A DNA stretch of 64,000 nucleotides, from NCBI RefSeq assembly GCF_017488845.2, contig NZ_CP083370.1, positions 3,090,501-3,154,500 of the forward strand, in the 5' to 3' direction. The position numbers were made by a program, and so were the translations under genes. Numbering within the stretch: the first letter of the stretch is position 1; every line of letters starts with the position of its first letter. The notes under the pieces were generated by a model that had not been told where the DNA came from, made no database searches, and saw only the letters and a list, made by a program, of their open reading frames with translations. Source of the DNA: Ensifer canadensis (GTDB taxonomy: Bacteria; Pseudomonadota; Alphaproteobacteria; Rhizobiales; Rhizobiaceae). Shown in pieces: positions 53,985 to 62,977 of the stretch.

Positions 53985-56970
53985 GGAGGCGACCCCCTTC
54001 CTTGTCAAAGAACACCATGTCGCTCACCTCGACGGCGATCGTCCTGTCGGCCATCGGCACGTACAGCGTCTGACCGAGGCGTGCGCGGCCACCAGCAACG
54101 ACGGCGAGCGCGATCGAACGGCCGCAATTTTCCGACCAGTAGGACGACGTCACATGGCCAAGCATCGTCATCGGCTTCGGCTGGTTCGGATCGGCGACGA
54201 TCTGTGCGCCCTCCTCCAGCACCACCTTCGGATCCTTGGTCAGGAGCCCGACCAGCTGCTTACGACCATCCTTGACGAGGTCAGGGCGCTTGAGACCGCG
54301 GATGCCGACAAAATCGGCCTTCTTCTTCGAGACTGCCCAGGACAGGGCAGCATCGTCGGGCGTCAGCGTCCCGTCGGTATCCTGGCCGACGATGATGTAG
54401 CCTTTCTCGGCGCGCAGCACGTGCATGGTCTCGGTGCCGTAGGCGCAGGCGCCCATGGGTTCGGCCCGCTCCCAGATCGCTTCCCAGACCGCCTGGCCAT
54501 AATCGGCCGGCACGTTGACTTCGAAGCCGAGCTCGCCGGTAAACGACATGCGGAACAGCCGGGTCGGCACGCCGCAGATCTTGCCCTCGGTCACGCTCAT
54601 ATGCGGGAAAGCCTCGTTGGAAAGATCGATGCCTTCGACGAGCGGAGCGATGATCTCGCGCGCCTTCGGACCCTGCACGGCGATAACGGCCCATTGTTCC
54701 GTCGTCGACGTCAGCCAGACCTTCAAGTGCGGGAACTCCGTCTGCAGGTAGTCTTCCATATGGTGCATCACCCGCGGCGCACCGCCGGTGGTGGTCGTCA
54801 CGTGGAAGCGGTCCTCGGCAAGCCTGCCGACCACGCCGTCGTCATAAACGAAGCCGTCGTCGCGCAGCATGATGCCGTAGCGGCAGCGGCCGGGCTTCAG
54901 CGTGTCCCAGGCGTTGGTGTACATCAGGTTGAGGAACTGGGCCGCATCCGGGCCGACCACCTCGATCTTGCCGAGCGTCGAGGCGTCGAACAGGCCGGCG
55001 ACCTCGCGTACTGTCTTGCATTCGCGCGCGACCGCCTCATGCATGCTCTCGCCCGCCTTCGGGTAGAACCAGGCACGTTTCCAGTTGCCGACATCCTCGA
55101 ACTCGGCGCCATGCGCCTCTTCCCAGGCATGAACAGGCGTCTTGCGGGCAGGATCGAACAGGCTTCCACGCGAATGGTTGACGATCGTGCCGAAGGTTAC
55201 CGGCGTGTAGGGCTGGCGGAAGGTCGTCAGACCCACCTGCGGAATGTCCTTGCCAAGCGCTTCGGCGGCAATGGCAAGGCCATGCATGTTGGACAGCTTG
55301 CCCTGGTCTGACGCCATGCCGTTGGTGGTGAAGCGCTTGATATGCTCGATCGAATGCATGCCTTCGCGCACCGCAAGCCGGATATCCTTGGCGCAGACAT
55401 CATGCTGGAAGTCGATGAAGGCCTTGACGGTGGTGTCGGGTCCGGCCCCTTCGGCAGCGCCGATCATGCCGCCGGTCCAGCTGAAGGCATTGTCGCCGTG
55501 GAGCGTCACCTGGGCGCCACCTTCGGCGCCTGCCGCGCGTGCGGTCAGTTCGCCGGCTGCCAACGCCTCGTCGATCGTTGCCTGCAGGTCGTCGGTGCCG
55601 TTGCAGGCGCCGATCGACAGGCAATCCTGCAGATAGGTGCCCGGCAGGAAGCGCTGCGTTGCCGCATCGAACTTCACCTTGCCGCGTGACTGCGAGAACA
55701 GGTGCACCGACGGCGTCCAGCCGGATGAAACCAGCAGCGCATCGACCGCGATCTTGCGCGCCGACCCGCCGCCATTGCGGGCAACGCTGATCGAGGAGAC
55801 GCGCAGCTTGCCGCCGGCATTGACGACGAAGTGGCCGGTCAGCACCTCGATACCGAGGCGACGGGCTTCCGCAAGCACCGCTTCGCCGGGATTGTCGCGG
55901 CAGTCGACGATGGCAGGAACGGCAACGCCGGCGCGCTTGAGATCGAAGGCCGCCTCATAGGCGGAATCATGCGCGGTGTAGACGCCGACCTTGGAGCCGA
56001 CGGCAACGCCGTAATGGTTGAGATAGGTACGTCCGGCCGAAGCGAGCATGATGCCCGGGCGGTCGTTGTTGGCAAACACCATGTGGCGTTCGATCGAGCC
56101 GTTGGCGAGGATCACCTTCTTCGCCCGCACCTGCCAGAGGCGCTCGCGCGGCAATGCCTTGTCGAGCACGGACAGATGGTCCGTCACCCTTTCGACGAGG
56201 CCGACGAAATTGTGGTTGTAGTAGCCAAAGCCGGTGGTGCGCGTGAGCACCGTGACGTTGTCCATCGCGGCAAGCGCCCTGGCTGTCGCCTGCGCCCAGT
56301 CCCAGCCGTCCTTGCCGTCGATCGTCGTGCCGCCTTCATAGCGCAGCGCGCCACCGACTTCCGGCTGCTCGTCGCAGACGATCACCTTGGCACCGGCCTT
56401 GGCTGCTGCAAGCGCTGCGGAGAGGCCGGCAGCACCGGCGCCGATCACCAGCACGTCGCAATGGGCATAGCGACTGGCATAATGGTCCGGGTCGGCTTCC
56501 GTCGGCGCGACGCCGAGACCGGCCGCACGGCGGATGAAGGGTTCGTAGATCGCGTGCCAGGCAGCCTTCGGCCACATGAAGGTCTTATAGTAGAAGCCGG
56601 CGGCAAAGAACGGCGACAGCAGGTCGTTGAACCCGCCGACGTCGAAGGCGAGCGACGGCCAGCGGTTCTGCGATTCCACCTTCATGCCATCGAAGACTTC
56701 CTGCACCGTCGCGCGCACGTTCGGCTGGCGGCGGGCCGCATCGCGCGAAATATCGAGCAGCGCGTTCGGCTCCTCGGCTCCGGCGGAAAGAATGCCGCGC
56801 GGACGGTGATACTTGAACGAGCGGCCGACGAGATGGATGCCGTTGGCAAGCAATGCCGAGGCGACGGTATCGCCTTCGAGCGCCGTCAGCGTGCGTCCGT
56901 CGAAGGTGAAGCGGGCGGTACGCGCCGGCGTCAGACGGCCGGCACCTGCAATACGGTTGGTGCCGCTCAT
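53977..56970 (-). CDS. soxA: sarcosine oxidase alpha subunit
   Basis: A 997-residue alpha subunit. Domains in order: N-terminal 2Fe-2S ferredoxin-like segment (about 20-110, FTFDGRTLTALEGDTVASALLANG), NAD-binding Rossmann domain (GAGAAGLSA at 177-185), a second half of the amine-oxidoreductase fold, and a C-terminal GcvT/folate-binding aminomethyltransferase domain from about residue 600. Length fits the family (about 965-1,000). ATG 56970 overlaps the soxD stop by four bases. Confidence 0.96.
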   Translation of the reverse strand: MSGTNRIAGAGRLTPARTARFTFDGRTLTALEGDTVASALLANGIHLVGRSFKYHRPRGILSAGAEEPNALLDISRDAARRQPNVRATVQEVFDGMKVESQNRWPSLAFDVGGFNDLLSPFFAAGFYYKTFMWPKAAWHAIYEPFIRRAAGLGVAPTEADPDHYASRYAHCDVLVIGAGAAGLSAALAAAKAGAKVIVCDEQPEVGGALRYEGGTTIDGKDGWDWAQATARALAAMDNVTVLTRTTGFGYYNHNFVGLVERVTDHLSVLDKALPRERLWQVRAKKVILANGSIERHMVFANNDRPGIMLASAGRTYLNHYGVAVGSKVGVYTAHDSAYEAAFDLKRAGVAVPAIVDCRDNPGEAVLAEARRLGIEVLTGHFVVNAGGKLRVSSISVARNGGGSARKIAVDALLVSSGWTPSVHLFSQSRGKVKFDAATQRFLPGTYLQDCLSIGACNGTDDLQATIDEALAAGELTARAAGAEGGAQVTLHGDNAFSWTGGMIGAAEGAGPDTTVKAFIDFQHDVCAKDIRLAVREGMHSIEHIKRFTTNGMASDQGKLSNMHGLAIAAEALGKDIPQVGLTTFRQPYTPVTFGTIVNHSRGSLFDPARKTPVHAWEEAHGAEFEDVGNWKRAWFYPKAGESMHEAVARECKTVREVAGLFDASTLGKIEVVGPDAAQFLNLMYTNAWDTLKPGRCRYGIMLRDDGFVYDDGVVGRLAEDRFHVTTTTGGAPRVMHHMEDYLQTEFPHLKVWLTSTTEQWAVIAVQGPKAREIIAPLVEGIDLSNEAFPHMSVTEGKICGVPTRLFRMSFTGELGFEVNVPADYGQAVWEAIWERAEPMGACAYGTETMHVLRAEKGYIIVGQDTDGTLTPDDAALSWAVSKKKADFVGIRGLKRPDLVKDGRKQLVGLLTKDPKVVLEEGAQIVADPNQPKPMTMLGHVTSSYWSENCGRSIALAVVAGGRARLGQTLYVPMADRTIAVEVSDMVFFDKEGGRLHG

Positions 56971-57287
56971 CGTGCCGCTCCCTTGTCCTGCTCGCTGTTC
57001 AGAATGGCGGCAACATCGGGCTTTGGTTCGCCCGCCTTGTAGGTGGTGTAGAACCGGTCGCTGACCGTATCGCGCGCGGCATTGAAGAAGCGGCCGCAGC
57101 CGTGGATATGGCGCCAGCGTTCGAAGATCAGGCCCTTGGGGTTCTGCCGGAGGAAGAAGAATTCCTCGAACTCCTCGTCGCTGATCTCGGCAATGTTGGC
57201 AGGGCGGACGATGTGGGCGTCACCGGCATTGCGGAATTCGAGCTCGGAGCGCTCTTCTTCGCAATAGGGGCAATAGATCAAAAGCAT
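56967..57287 (-). CDS. soxD: sarcosine oxidase delta subunit
   Basis: A 106-residue zinc-binding delta subunit with CPYC (C6, C9), an internal His and the C64 of HGCGRFFN as the likely zinc ligands. The acidic EISDEEFEEFFF stretch is family-typical. ATG 57287 lies 17 bases after the soxB stop, and its end overlaps soxA. Confidence 0.95.
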   Translation of the reverse strand: MLLIYCPYCEEERSELEFRNAGDAHIVRPANIAEISDEEFEEFFFLRQNPKGLIFERWRHIHGCGRFFNAARDTVSDRFYTTYKAGEPKPDVAAILNSEQDKGAAR

Positions 57288-57304
57288 CTCGAAATCCTTG
57301 GCAA

Positions 57305-58558
57305 TCAGTGCGCAACGGCGGCAGCTGCCGCCTCGTCGATCAGTCGGCCGGTGCGGAAACGGTCGAGCGTCAGCCCGGCAGCCAGCCGATGCGGCTCGCC
57401 CCTCGCAATGAGGTGCGCAAAGAGGTTGGCCGAACCCGGCGTCGCCTTGAAGCCACCCGTACCCCAGCCGGCATTGAGGAACAGGCCCGGAACCGGGGTG
57501 ACACCCTGGATCGGCGAACGGTCCTGTGTCACGTCGACGATGCCGCCCCACTGCCGCATCATCTTGACGCGGCGGAACATCGGGAAGAGTTCACAGATCG
57601 CATCCAGCGTATGGGTGATGATCTGCAGGCCGCCCGTCTGGGAGTAGGAATTGTACTGGTCGGTGCCGGCGCCGATGACGAGCTCGCCCTTGTCGGACTG
57701 CGAGATATAGGCATGCACCGAGTTCGACATGACGACGCAGGGGAACATCGGCTTCAGCGGCTCGGAGACCAGCGCCTGCAGCGGCTGGCTCTGCAGCGGC
57801 ACGCGCACGTCGGCCATTTCCATCAGCACCGACGAGTGGCCGGCGGCAGAAACGCCGATCTTCTTGGCGCCGATGAAACCGCGACTGGTGTCGACGCCGG
57901 TCACCCGGCCGTTCTCGTCACGGCGGATGCCGGTCACTTCGCAATTCTGGATGATGTGCACGCCACGGTCGGACGCGCCGCGGGCATAGCCCCAGGCAAC
58001 CGCGTCATGCCGAGCCGTACCGCCGCGACGCTGCAGCGCTGCGCCGTTGATCGGGTAGCGGGCGTTCTTGGCGATATCGAGCGGCGGGCAGTAGGCCTTG
58101 GCCTGTTCCGGCGTCAGCCACTCATTGTCGATGCCATAGAGGCGGTTGGCGTTGATATGGCGCTTGAACGACTGCTGGTCGTGGATGTTGTGCGAGAGCA
58201 TCATGACGCCGCGCGGCGAATACATGACGTTGTAGTTGAGGTCCTGCGACAGGTTTTCCCAGAGCTTCAGCGAATGCTCGTAGATGTCCATGCTCTCTTC
58301 ATAGAGATAGTTGGACCGGATGATCGTCGTGTTGCGGCCGGTGTTGCCGCCGCCGATCCAACCCTTTTCGAGCACCGCGACATTGGTGATGCCATGCTCC
58401 TTGGCAAGATAGTAGGCAGCGCCCAGCCCATGGCCACCACCGCCAATGATGATCACATCATAGTCCTTGCGGGGCTCGGGCGAGGCCCATTGCGGACCCC
58501 ATCCCTTGTGGCCGCGCAAAGCCTCGCGCGCCACGGCAAAAACTGAATATTTGCGCAT
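57305..58558 (-). CDS. soxB: sarcosine oxidase beta subunit
   Basis: A 417-residue flavoprotein subunit. The dinucleotide-binding motif GGGGHGLGAAYY is at 39-50 and the expected covalent FMN site is H184 in ARHDAVAWGYA. ATG 58558 is chosen over the frame start at 58729 because family proteins begin MRKYSVF near here. It opens the soxBDAG operon. It is divergent from rpsU across a 337-bp gap. Confidence 0.95.
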   Translation of the reverse strand: MRKYSVFAVAREALRGHKGWGPQWASPEPRKDYDVIIIGGGGHGLGAAYYLAKEHGITNVAVLEKGWIGGGNTGRNTTIIRSNYLYEESMDIYEHSLKLWENLSQDLNYNVMYSPRGVMMLSHNIHDQQSFKRHINANRLYGIDNEWLTPEQAKAYCPPLDIAKNARYPINGAALQRRGGTARHDAVAWGYARGASDRGVHIIQNCEVTGIRRDENGRVTGVDTSRGFIGAKKIGVSAAGHSSVLMEMADVRVPLQSQPLQALVSEPLKPMFPCVVMSNSVHAYISQSDKGELVIGAGTDQYNSYSQTGGLQIITHTLDAICELFPMFRRVKMMRQWGGIVDVTQDRSPIQGVTPVPGLFLNAGWGTGGFKATPGSANLFAHLIARGEPHRLAAGLTLDRFRTGRLIDEAAAAAVAH

Positions 58559-58895
58559 CCGCCTGTTACTCCATGAACCCCGGTGATCATTCTCGTTGGC
58601 GTTAGAAATCGCAAATCCGACGCCTGCGCAACGTTTCTTTTGCGACGCAAACGGGCGGACTTGCGCGGAGTTGCGACATCGCTGCATCACACCATCTGCG
58701 GCGCGATGATACACATAGCGTGGCGTCATTGCGGATTTTTCAGCACAGCCTCATGTCCTCGCTGGACTTTCCGCTGACGATCTGGTATCCGCACCTTCAA
58801 TCGTCGAGCTTTCGGCTCAGCGAACGTAGCTTTTTTTGCCTCCGACACCTGACGTGAGGCAACAACTCGAAACAACCAAAGGAACGGGATTTCAC
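58559..58895. other. divergent gap between soxB and rpsU
   Basis: About 337 bp with promoters for both sides presumed but not identified. A run of seven T at 58831-58837 precedes the rpsU leader. No further gene is seen. Confidence 0.4.
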
Positions 58896-59108
58896 GTGCA
58901 GGTACTTGTCCGCGATAACAATGTTGACCAGGCGCTCCGCGCTCTCAAGAAGAAGATGCAGCGCGAAGGCATTTTCCGCGAAATGAAGATGCGTGATTTC
59001 TACGAAAAGCCGTCCCAGAAGCGCGCCCGCGAAAAGGCTGAAGCCGTTCGCCGCGTTCGCAAGCTGGCGCGCAAGCGTGCACAGCGCGAAGGCCTCGTGG
59101 CCCGTTAA
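58896..59108 (+). CDS. rpsU: 30S ribosomal protein bS21
   Basis: A 70-residue ribosomal protein that is part of the small subunit near the anti-Shine-Dalgarno region. The start is GTG 58896 (read as Met, giving [14 protein letters not shown]), preceded by AAAGGAACG; the upstream frame extension from 58836 is not family-like. The basic C-terminus ([15 protein letters not shown]) is typical. Terminators follow. Confidence 0.93.
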   Translation: MQVLVRDNNVDQALRALKKKMQREGIFREMKMRDFYEKPSQKRAREKAEAVRRVRKLARKRAQREGLVAR

Positions 59109-59144
59109 TTTGTCGATTTTTCGACACTTTTCGATCTAAGTCGT

Positions 59145-59178
59145 GGCGGGGGCGAAATATCGCCGCCGCCTTTCTTTT
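59145..59178 (+). terminator. rho-independent terminator of rpsU
   Basis: GGCGGGGGCGA (59145-59155) pairs with TCGCCGCCGCC (59160-59170) with one mismatch, followed by TTTCTTTT. A weaker TGTCGA/TCGACA hairpin lies just before it at 59111-59126. Confidence 0.8.
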
Positions 59179-59371
59179 GGTATGGACATCTTTTCCGTCG
59201 TCGGGCTAGCGTGACAATGCAGCCGGCAACGGTAGCCGGTCGCGGCGCTTGACGCCGGACGGTTTGCCGCAGGCCCTGGTAGCCTCGGCTGTGGGGCCCC
59301 GCGAAATTCGCCGGCCTCCTTGAACGGGAAGCCGTTGGCTTTCGGACCTAGTCGCATTGAGGGATCGACCT

Positions 59372-60256
59372 TTGACACTTGCTGCCATGACTGCGGACGT
59401 CGCCGGTTTCACCACCCAAGAGGCGCGCCGCCGCCACCAGCGCAAGCCGAAGCTTGCGGCCCTGTTCCTCCTCGGATCGGCTCTGCTTCTGTCGGCATGC
59501 CAGACCGAAGGGCCGGAATCGATGGCCAAGGTCGAGCGCGAACAGGGCTCCCAGGGAAATATCGCATCGCTGTCGAGCGTGATCGCCTCCAACCCGAGCG
59601 ACCCCGAGGGCTATAACGTCCGCGGCTCCGCCTATGGCCGTGCAGGCGAATACCGCCGCGCCCTGGCCGATTTCGATCAGGCGATCCAGCTCAACCCGCG
59701 CTTCTACCAGGCATATGCCAACCGCGCGCTCGTTCACCGCAACATGGGCAACACCCAGGCCGCACTTGCCGACTACAACATGGCGCTGCAGCTGAACCCC
59801 AACTACGACGTCGCCTATATCGGCCGCGGCAATCTCTATCGCCAGGCCGGCCAGCTCGATTCCGCCTTCAACGATTTCAACAAGGCGATCCAGCTCGACA
59901 CCACCGACCCGCGCGCCTACCACAATCGCGGCCTGATCTACCAGGCCCGCAACCAGCACGGCCAGGCGATCGAAGACTTCTCGACGGCGATCTCGCTGTC
60001 GCCGAGCTCGCCGGAGCCCTATAACGGCCGCGGCATCTCCTACGTCGCCCAGGGCGATGACGACAATGCCTTCTCCGACTTCAACACCGCGATCACGCTC
60101 GACGGCAAGGTTGCCGAATCCTGGGCAAACCAGGCGCTGGTCTACGAGCGCAAGGGCGACAAGGCCAAGGCAGCGAAGTCCTACTCGCACGCACTGCAGC
60201 TCGACCCGAAATACGAGCCGGCGCGCGCAGGTCTCGCCCGCGTGAAAGCCGCTTAG
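59372..60256 (+). CDS. TPR-repeat lipoprotein, NlpI-like
   Basis: About 294 residues. A lipobox LSAC within LFLLGSALLLSACQTEG, near residue 40, marks it for lipidation after an unusually long, basic N-terminus. The rest is six or so TPR units (GYNVRGSAYGRAGEYRRALADFDQAIQLNP and repeats to the end). Start is uncertain: TTG 59372 has GAGGGA at good spacing; TTG 59357 and ATG 59387 are alternatives. NlpI-like lipoproteins usually act as adaptors for envelope proteases and cell-wall hydrolases. Confidence 0.85.
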   Translation: MTLAAMTADVAGFTTQEARRRHQRKPKLAALFLLGSALLLSACQTEGPESMAKVEREQGSQGNIASLSSVIASNPSDPEGYNVRGSAYGRAGEYRRALADFDQAIQLNPRFYQAYANRALVHRNMGNTQAALADYNMALQLNPNYDVAYIGRGNLYRQAGQLDSAFNDFNKAIQLDTTDPRAYHNRGLIYQARNQHGQAIEDFSTAISLSPSSPEPYNGRGISYVAQGDDDNAFSDFNTAITLDGKVAESWANQALVYERKGDKAKAAKSYSHALQLDPKYEPARAGLARVKAA

Positions 60257-60289
60257 CCTCTTAGGAGAGAAAAGCACTTCTCCCGTTTC

Positions 60290-60326
60290 AACGCCCGCGA
60301 CCGGTTCGCGGCCGTTTTCGTTTTTT
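60290..60326 (+). terminator. rho-independent terminator after the TPR lipoprotein gene
   Basis: CCGCGA and TCGCGG form the stem core, extended by AACG/CGTT across a C-C mismatch, followed by TTTTCGTTTTTT. Confidence 0.7.
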
Positions 60327-60335
60327 CGTCACGTC

Positions 60336-60438
60336 GTTGCGCCGCGCGTCCGGCATGACGCGTAAAGGACGCCGTAACGCCCTGAACCTGCTGCGTAATT
60401 TTGTCCATAAATCGATGTCGATTTAAGGAATTAGCCAT
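60336..60438 (-). repeat. degenerate RIME1-like repeat
   Basis: CGTTGCGCCGCGCGTC, GACGCGTAAAGGACGCCGTAACG and the AAATCGATGTCGATTT palindrome keep the layout of the other copies but with many changes. It is an older copy. Confidence 0.6.
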
Positions 60439-60514
60439 TTGCTCCTCCAATGACGAACGGAACCTTCCCGGCCACCATCCGTTTGCCCAGGAACGAAAAA
60501 CGGAGACTGAGCCA

Positions 60515-60991
60515 ATGATCAAGAAAACCTTCATCGCGACACTGGCCCTGGCAGCCCTTTGCGCCGGCCCGTCCGCAGCGCAGAATTATGTCGCGCTCGG
60601 CCGCCTTGTCTGCGGCTCCGACGGCGGCACGGGGCAGATTCTGACCTCGACAAAGAACCTGCTGTGCACCTTCAGGCCCGCCAACGGCGCGCCGGCCGCA
60701 AGCTATGCCGGCACCATTCGCAAGATCGGCATCGACATCGGCAAGACCGGCAAGAGCACGATGGTCTGGGATGTCCTGGCCAAGACAGGTACTCCGATCA
60801 CCAAATACGCGCTTGCCGGTGAATATTACGGCATCGGCGCCGACGCGAGCCTTGCCGTTGGCGGCGGCGCCAAGGTGATCGGCGGCGGTACCAACAAGGC
60901 CTTCATGCTGCAGCCAGTTAACGTGCAGGTCCAGGAAGGACTGAACATCGCGATCGGCGTCGACGAACTGACGCTCGCCCCGGCTAGCTGA
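60515..60991 (+). CDS. DUF992 family exported protein
   Basis: A 158-residue protein with a signal peptide (MIKKTFIATLALAALCAGPSAAQ, cut near residue 22). It matches the DUF992 family by GRLVCGSDGGTGQIL, CTFRPANGAPAASYAGTIRKIGIDIG and YYGIGADASLAVGGG. Members are glycine-rich exported proteins common in Rhizobiales, of unknown function. CGGAGAC precedes ATG 60515. Confidence 0.85.
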   Translation: MIKKTFIATLALAALCAGPSAAQNYVALGRLVCGSDGGTGQILTSTKNLLCTFRPANGAPAASYAGTIRKIGIDIGKTGKSTMVWDVLAKTGTPITKYALAGEYYGIGADASLAVGGGAKVIGGGTNKAFMLQPVNVQVQEGLNIAIGVDELTLAPAS

Positions 60992-61051
60992 TAAGGCGAG
61001 ATGACGAAAAGTCGGCAAGACGACCTTCGCCGGCAGTTCGACGCATCAAAC

Positions 61052-61081
61052 GAAAACGCCCGCCATGTGGCGGGCGTTTTC
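61052..61081. terminator. bidirectional terminator between DUF992 gene and pntB
   Basis: GAAAACGCCCGCC and GGCGGGCGTTTTC pair perfectly around ATGT. T-runs on both strands let it serve both convergent genes. Confidence 0.88.
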
Positions 61082-61144
61082 TTTTCCAACATTTGACCCA
61101 ACGGATAGACGCCTTTGTGTCGCTCACCCGAATGGCAAGGAACC

Positions 61145-62545
61145 TCAGTGGTTCATGGCCTTGACGATGTCTTCCGTCACCTTCTTGGCGTCGCCGAGCA
61201 GCATCATGGTGCCGTCCTTGTAGAACAGCGTGTTGTCGATGCCGGCGTAACCGGAGCCGAGCGAGCGCTTGACGAACAGGCAGGTCTTGGCCTTGTCGAC
61301 GTCGAGGATCGGCATGCCGTAGATCGGCGACGACGGGTCGTCGCGGGCTGCCGGGTTGGTCACGTCGTTGGCGCCGATGACATAGGCGACATCCGCCTGG
61401 GCGAATTCCGAGTTGATGTCTTCGAGCTCGAACACCTCGTCATAGGGCACGTTTGCTTCCGCGAGCAGCACGTTCATATGACCGGGCATGCGGCCGGCAA
61501 CCGGATGGATGGCGTATTTCACGTCGACGCCCGCCGCCTTCAGCTGATCACCGAGTTCACGCAGCGCATGCTGCGCCTGGGCGACGGCCATGCCGTAGCC
61601 CGGGACGATGATCACCTTGGAGGCATTGGCCATCAGGAATGCCGCGTCGTCGGCCGCGCCCTGCTTGACGGTGCGCTGGACGCCATCGTCAACAGCGGCT
61701 GCCGCCGCCTCGCCGCCGAAGCCGCCGAGGATGACCGAGATGAACGAGCGGTTCATTCCCTTGCACATGATATAGGACAGGATCGCACCCGACGAGCCGA
61801 CGAGCGCGCCGGTGATGATCAGCGCCAGGTTGCCGAGCGTGAAGCCGATGCCGGCCGCGGCCCAACCCGAATAGGAGTTGAGCATCGAGACGACCACCGG
61901 CATGTCGGCGCCGCCGATCGGGATGATGATCAGCACGCCGAGCGCCAGCGACAGGGCGACGATCAGCCAGAACACGGTCGTGCTCTGGGTGAAGACCAGC
62001 ATGATCACCAGGACGACGAGCGCGATCGCCAGGCCAGCGTTGACGAAGTGACGGCCGGTCAACAGGATCGGCTTGCCGGACATGCGTCCGTCGAGCTTGA
62101 GGAAGGCGATGACCGAACCGGTAAAGGTGACCGCGCCGATGGCGACACCGAGCGACATTTCGACCAGCGCCTGGGCGTGGATGTCACCGAGCGTGCCGAT
62201 GCCGAAGCTCTCGGGCGCATACATCGCCGCGGCCGCGACCATCACCGCCGCCAGACCGACGAGCGAATGGAAGGCGGCGACAAGCTGCGGCATCGACGTC
62301 ATGGCGATGCGGCGGGCGATGACCGCGCCGGCACCGCCGCCGATGGCAAGGCCGAGCACGATCAAGAGGAAGCCGCCGAAGGTGGGCTTGGCCAGCAGCA
62401 GCGTGGTGACGATGGCAATGCCCATGCCGACCATGCCGTAGGTGTTGCCCTTGCGGCTGGTGGCCGGGTGCGACAGGCCGCGGAGCGCCGTGATGAAGAG
62501 CACGCCCGAGACGAGATAGAGGAAGGCTGCGAAGTTAGCGTTCAT
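61145..62545 (-). CDS. pntB: NAD(P) transhydrogenase subunit beta
   Basis: A 466-residue beta subunit of proton-pumping transhydrogenase, which makes NADPH from NADH using the proton gradient. The N-terminal half is membrane-embedded with about eight to nine helices. The C-terminal domain III binds NADP(H), with VIIVPGYGMAVAQAQHAL as its nucleotide motif. It ends the pntAa-pntAb-pntB operon, 9 bases after pntAb. Confidence 0.96.
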   Translation of the reverse strand: MNANFAAFLYLVSGVLFITALRGLSHPATSRKGNTYGMVGMGIAIVTTLLLAKPTFGGFLLIVLGLAIGGGAGAVIARRIAMTSMPQLVAAFHSLVGLAAVMVAAAAMYAPESFGIGTLGDIHAQALVEMSLGVAIGAVTFTGSVIAFLKLDGRMSGKPILLTGRHFVNAGLAIALVVLVIMLVFTQSTTVFWLIVALSLALGVLIIIPIGGADMPVVVSMLNSYSGWAAAGIGFTLGNLALIITGALVGSSGAILSYIMCKGMNRSFISVILGGFGGEAAAAAVDDGVQRTVKQGAADDAAFLMANASKVIIVPGYGMAVAQAQHALRELGDQLKAAGVDVKYAIHPVAGRMPGHMNVLLAEANVPYDEVFELEDINSEFAQADVAYVIGANDVTNPAARDDPSSPIYGMPILDVDKAKTCLFVKRSLGSGYAGIDNTLFYKDGTMMLLGDAKKVTEDIVKAMNH

Positions 62546-62554
62546 CGGCCGGCC

Positions 62555-62977
62555 TCACTTGTCTTTTTTCTTGTACATGGCGAGCATGCGCTGGGTGACC
62601 AGGAAGCCGCCAAAGATGTTGACCGAGGCGAGCACGAGCGCGATGAAACCGAAACCGGTCGCAAGCCCGGAGGCCGAGATGCCGACGGCGAGCAGTGCAC
62701 CAACGACGATGACCGAAGAGATCGCGTTGGTGACCGCCATCAACGGCGTGTGCAGGGCCGGCGTCACCGACCAGACGACATAGTAGCCGACGAAAATCGA
62801 CAGGACGAAGATCGCCAGTCGGAAGACGAACGGATCAATTGCGCCGCCGGTGGCGCCGTGCGCGAGCGCGCCGGCAGCTTCCGCGGCATCGGGAAGGTTC
62901 AGCGCTGCCTGCTGGACAGCGGCAACCGCCTTGTCGAGCGCATCGAGCGCTTTTTCCAATGCTTCGTTCGCCATCAA
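62555..62977 (-). CDS. pntAb: NAD(P) transhydrogenase subunit alpha part 2
   Basis: A 140-residue membrane subunit with an N-terminal acidic/alanine helix (residues 1-40) and three hydrophobic spans (about 50-130). In rhizobia alpha is split into a soluble Aa and this membrane Ab. ATG 62977 overlaps the pntAa stop by four bases; ATG 62974 is an alternative. Confidence 0.93.
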   Translation of the reverse strand: MMANEALEKALDALDKAVAAVQQAALNLPDAAEAAGALAHGATGGAIDPFVFRLAIFVLSIFVGYYVVWSVTPALHTPLMAVTNAISSVIVVGALLAVGISASGLATGFGFIALVLASVNIFGGFLVTQRMLAMYKKKDK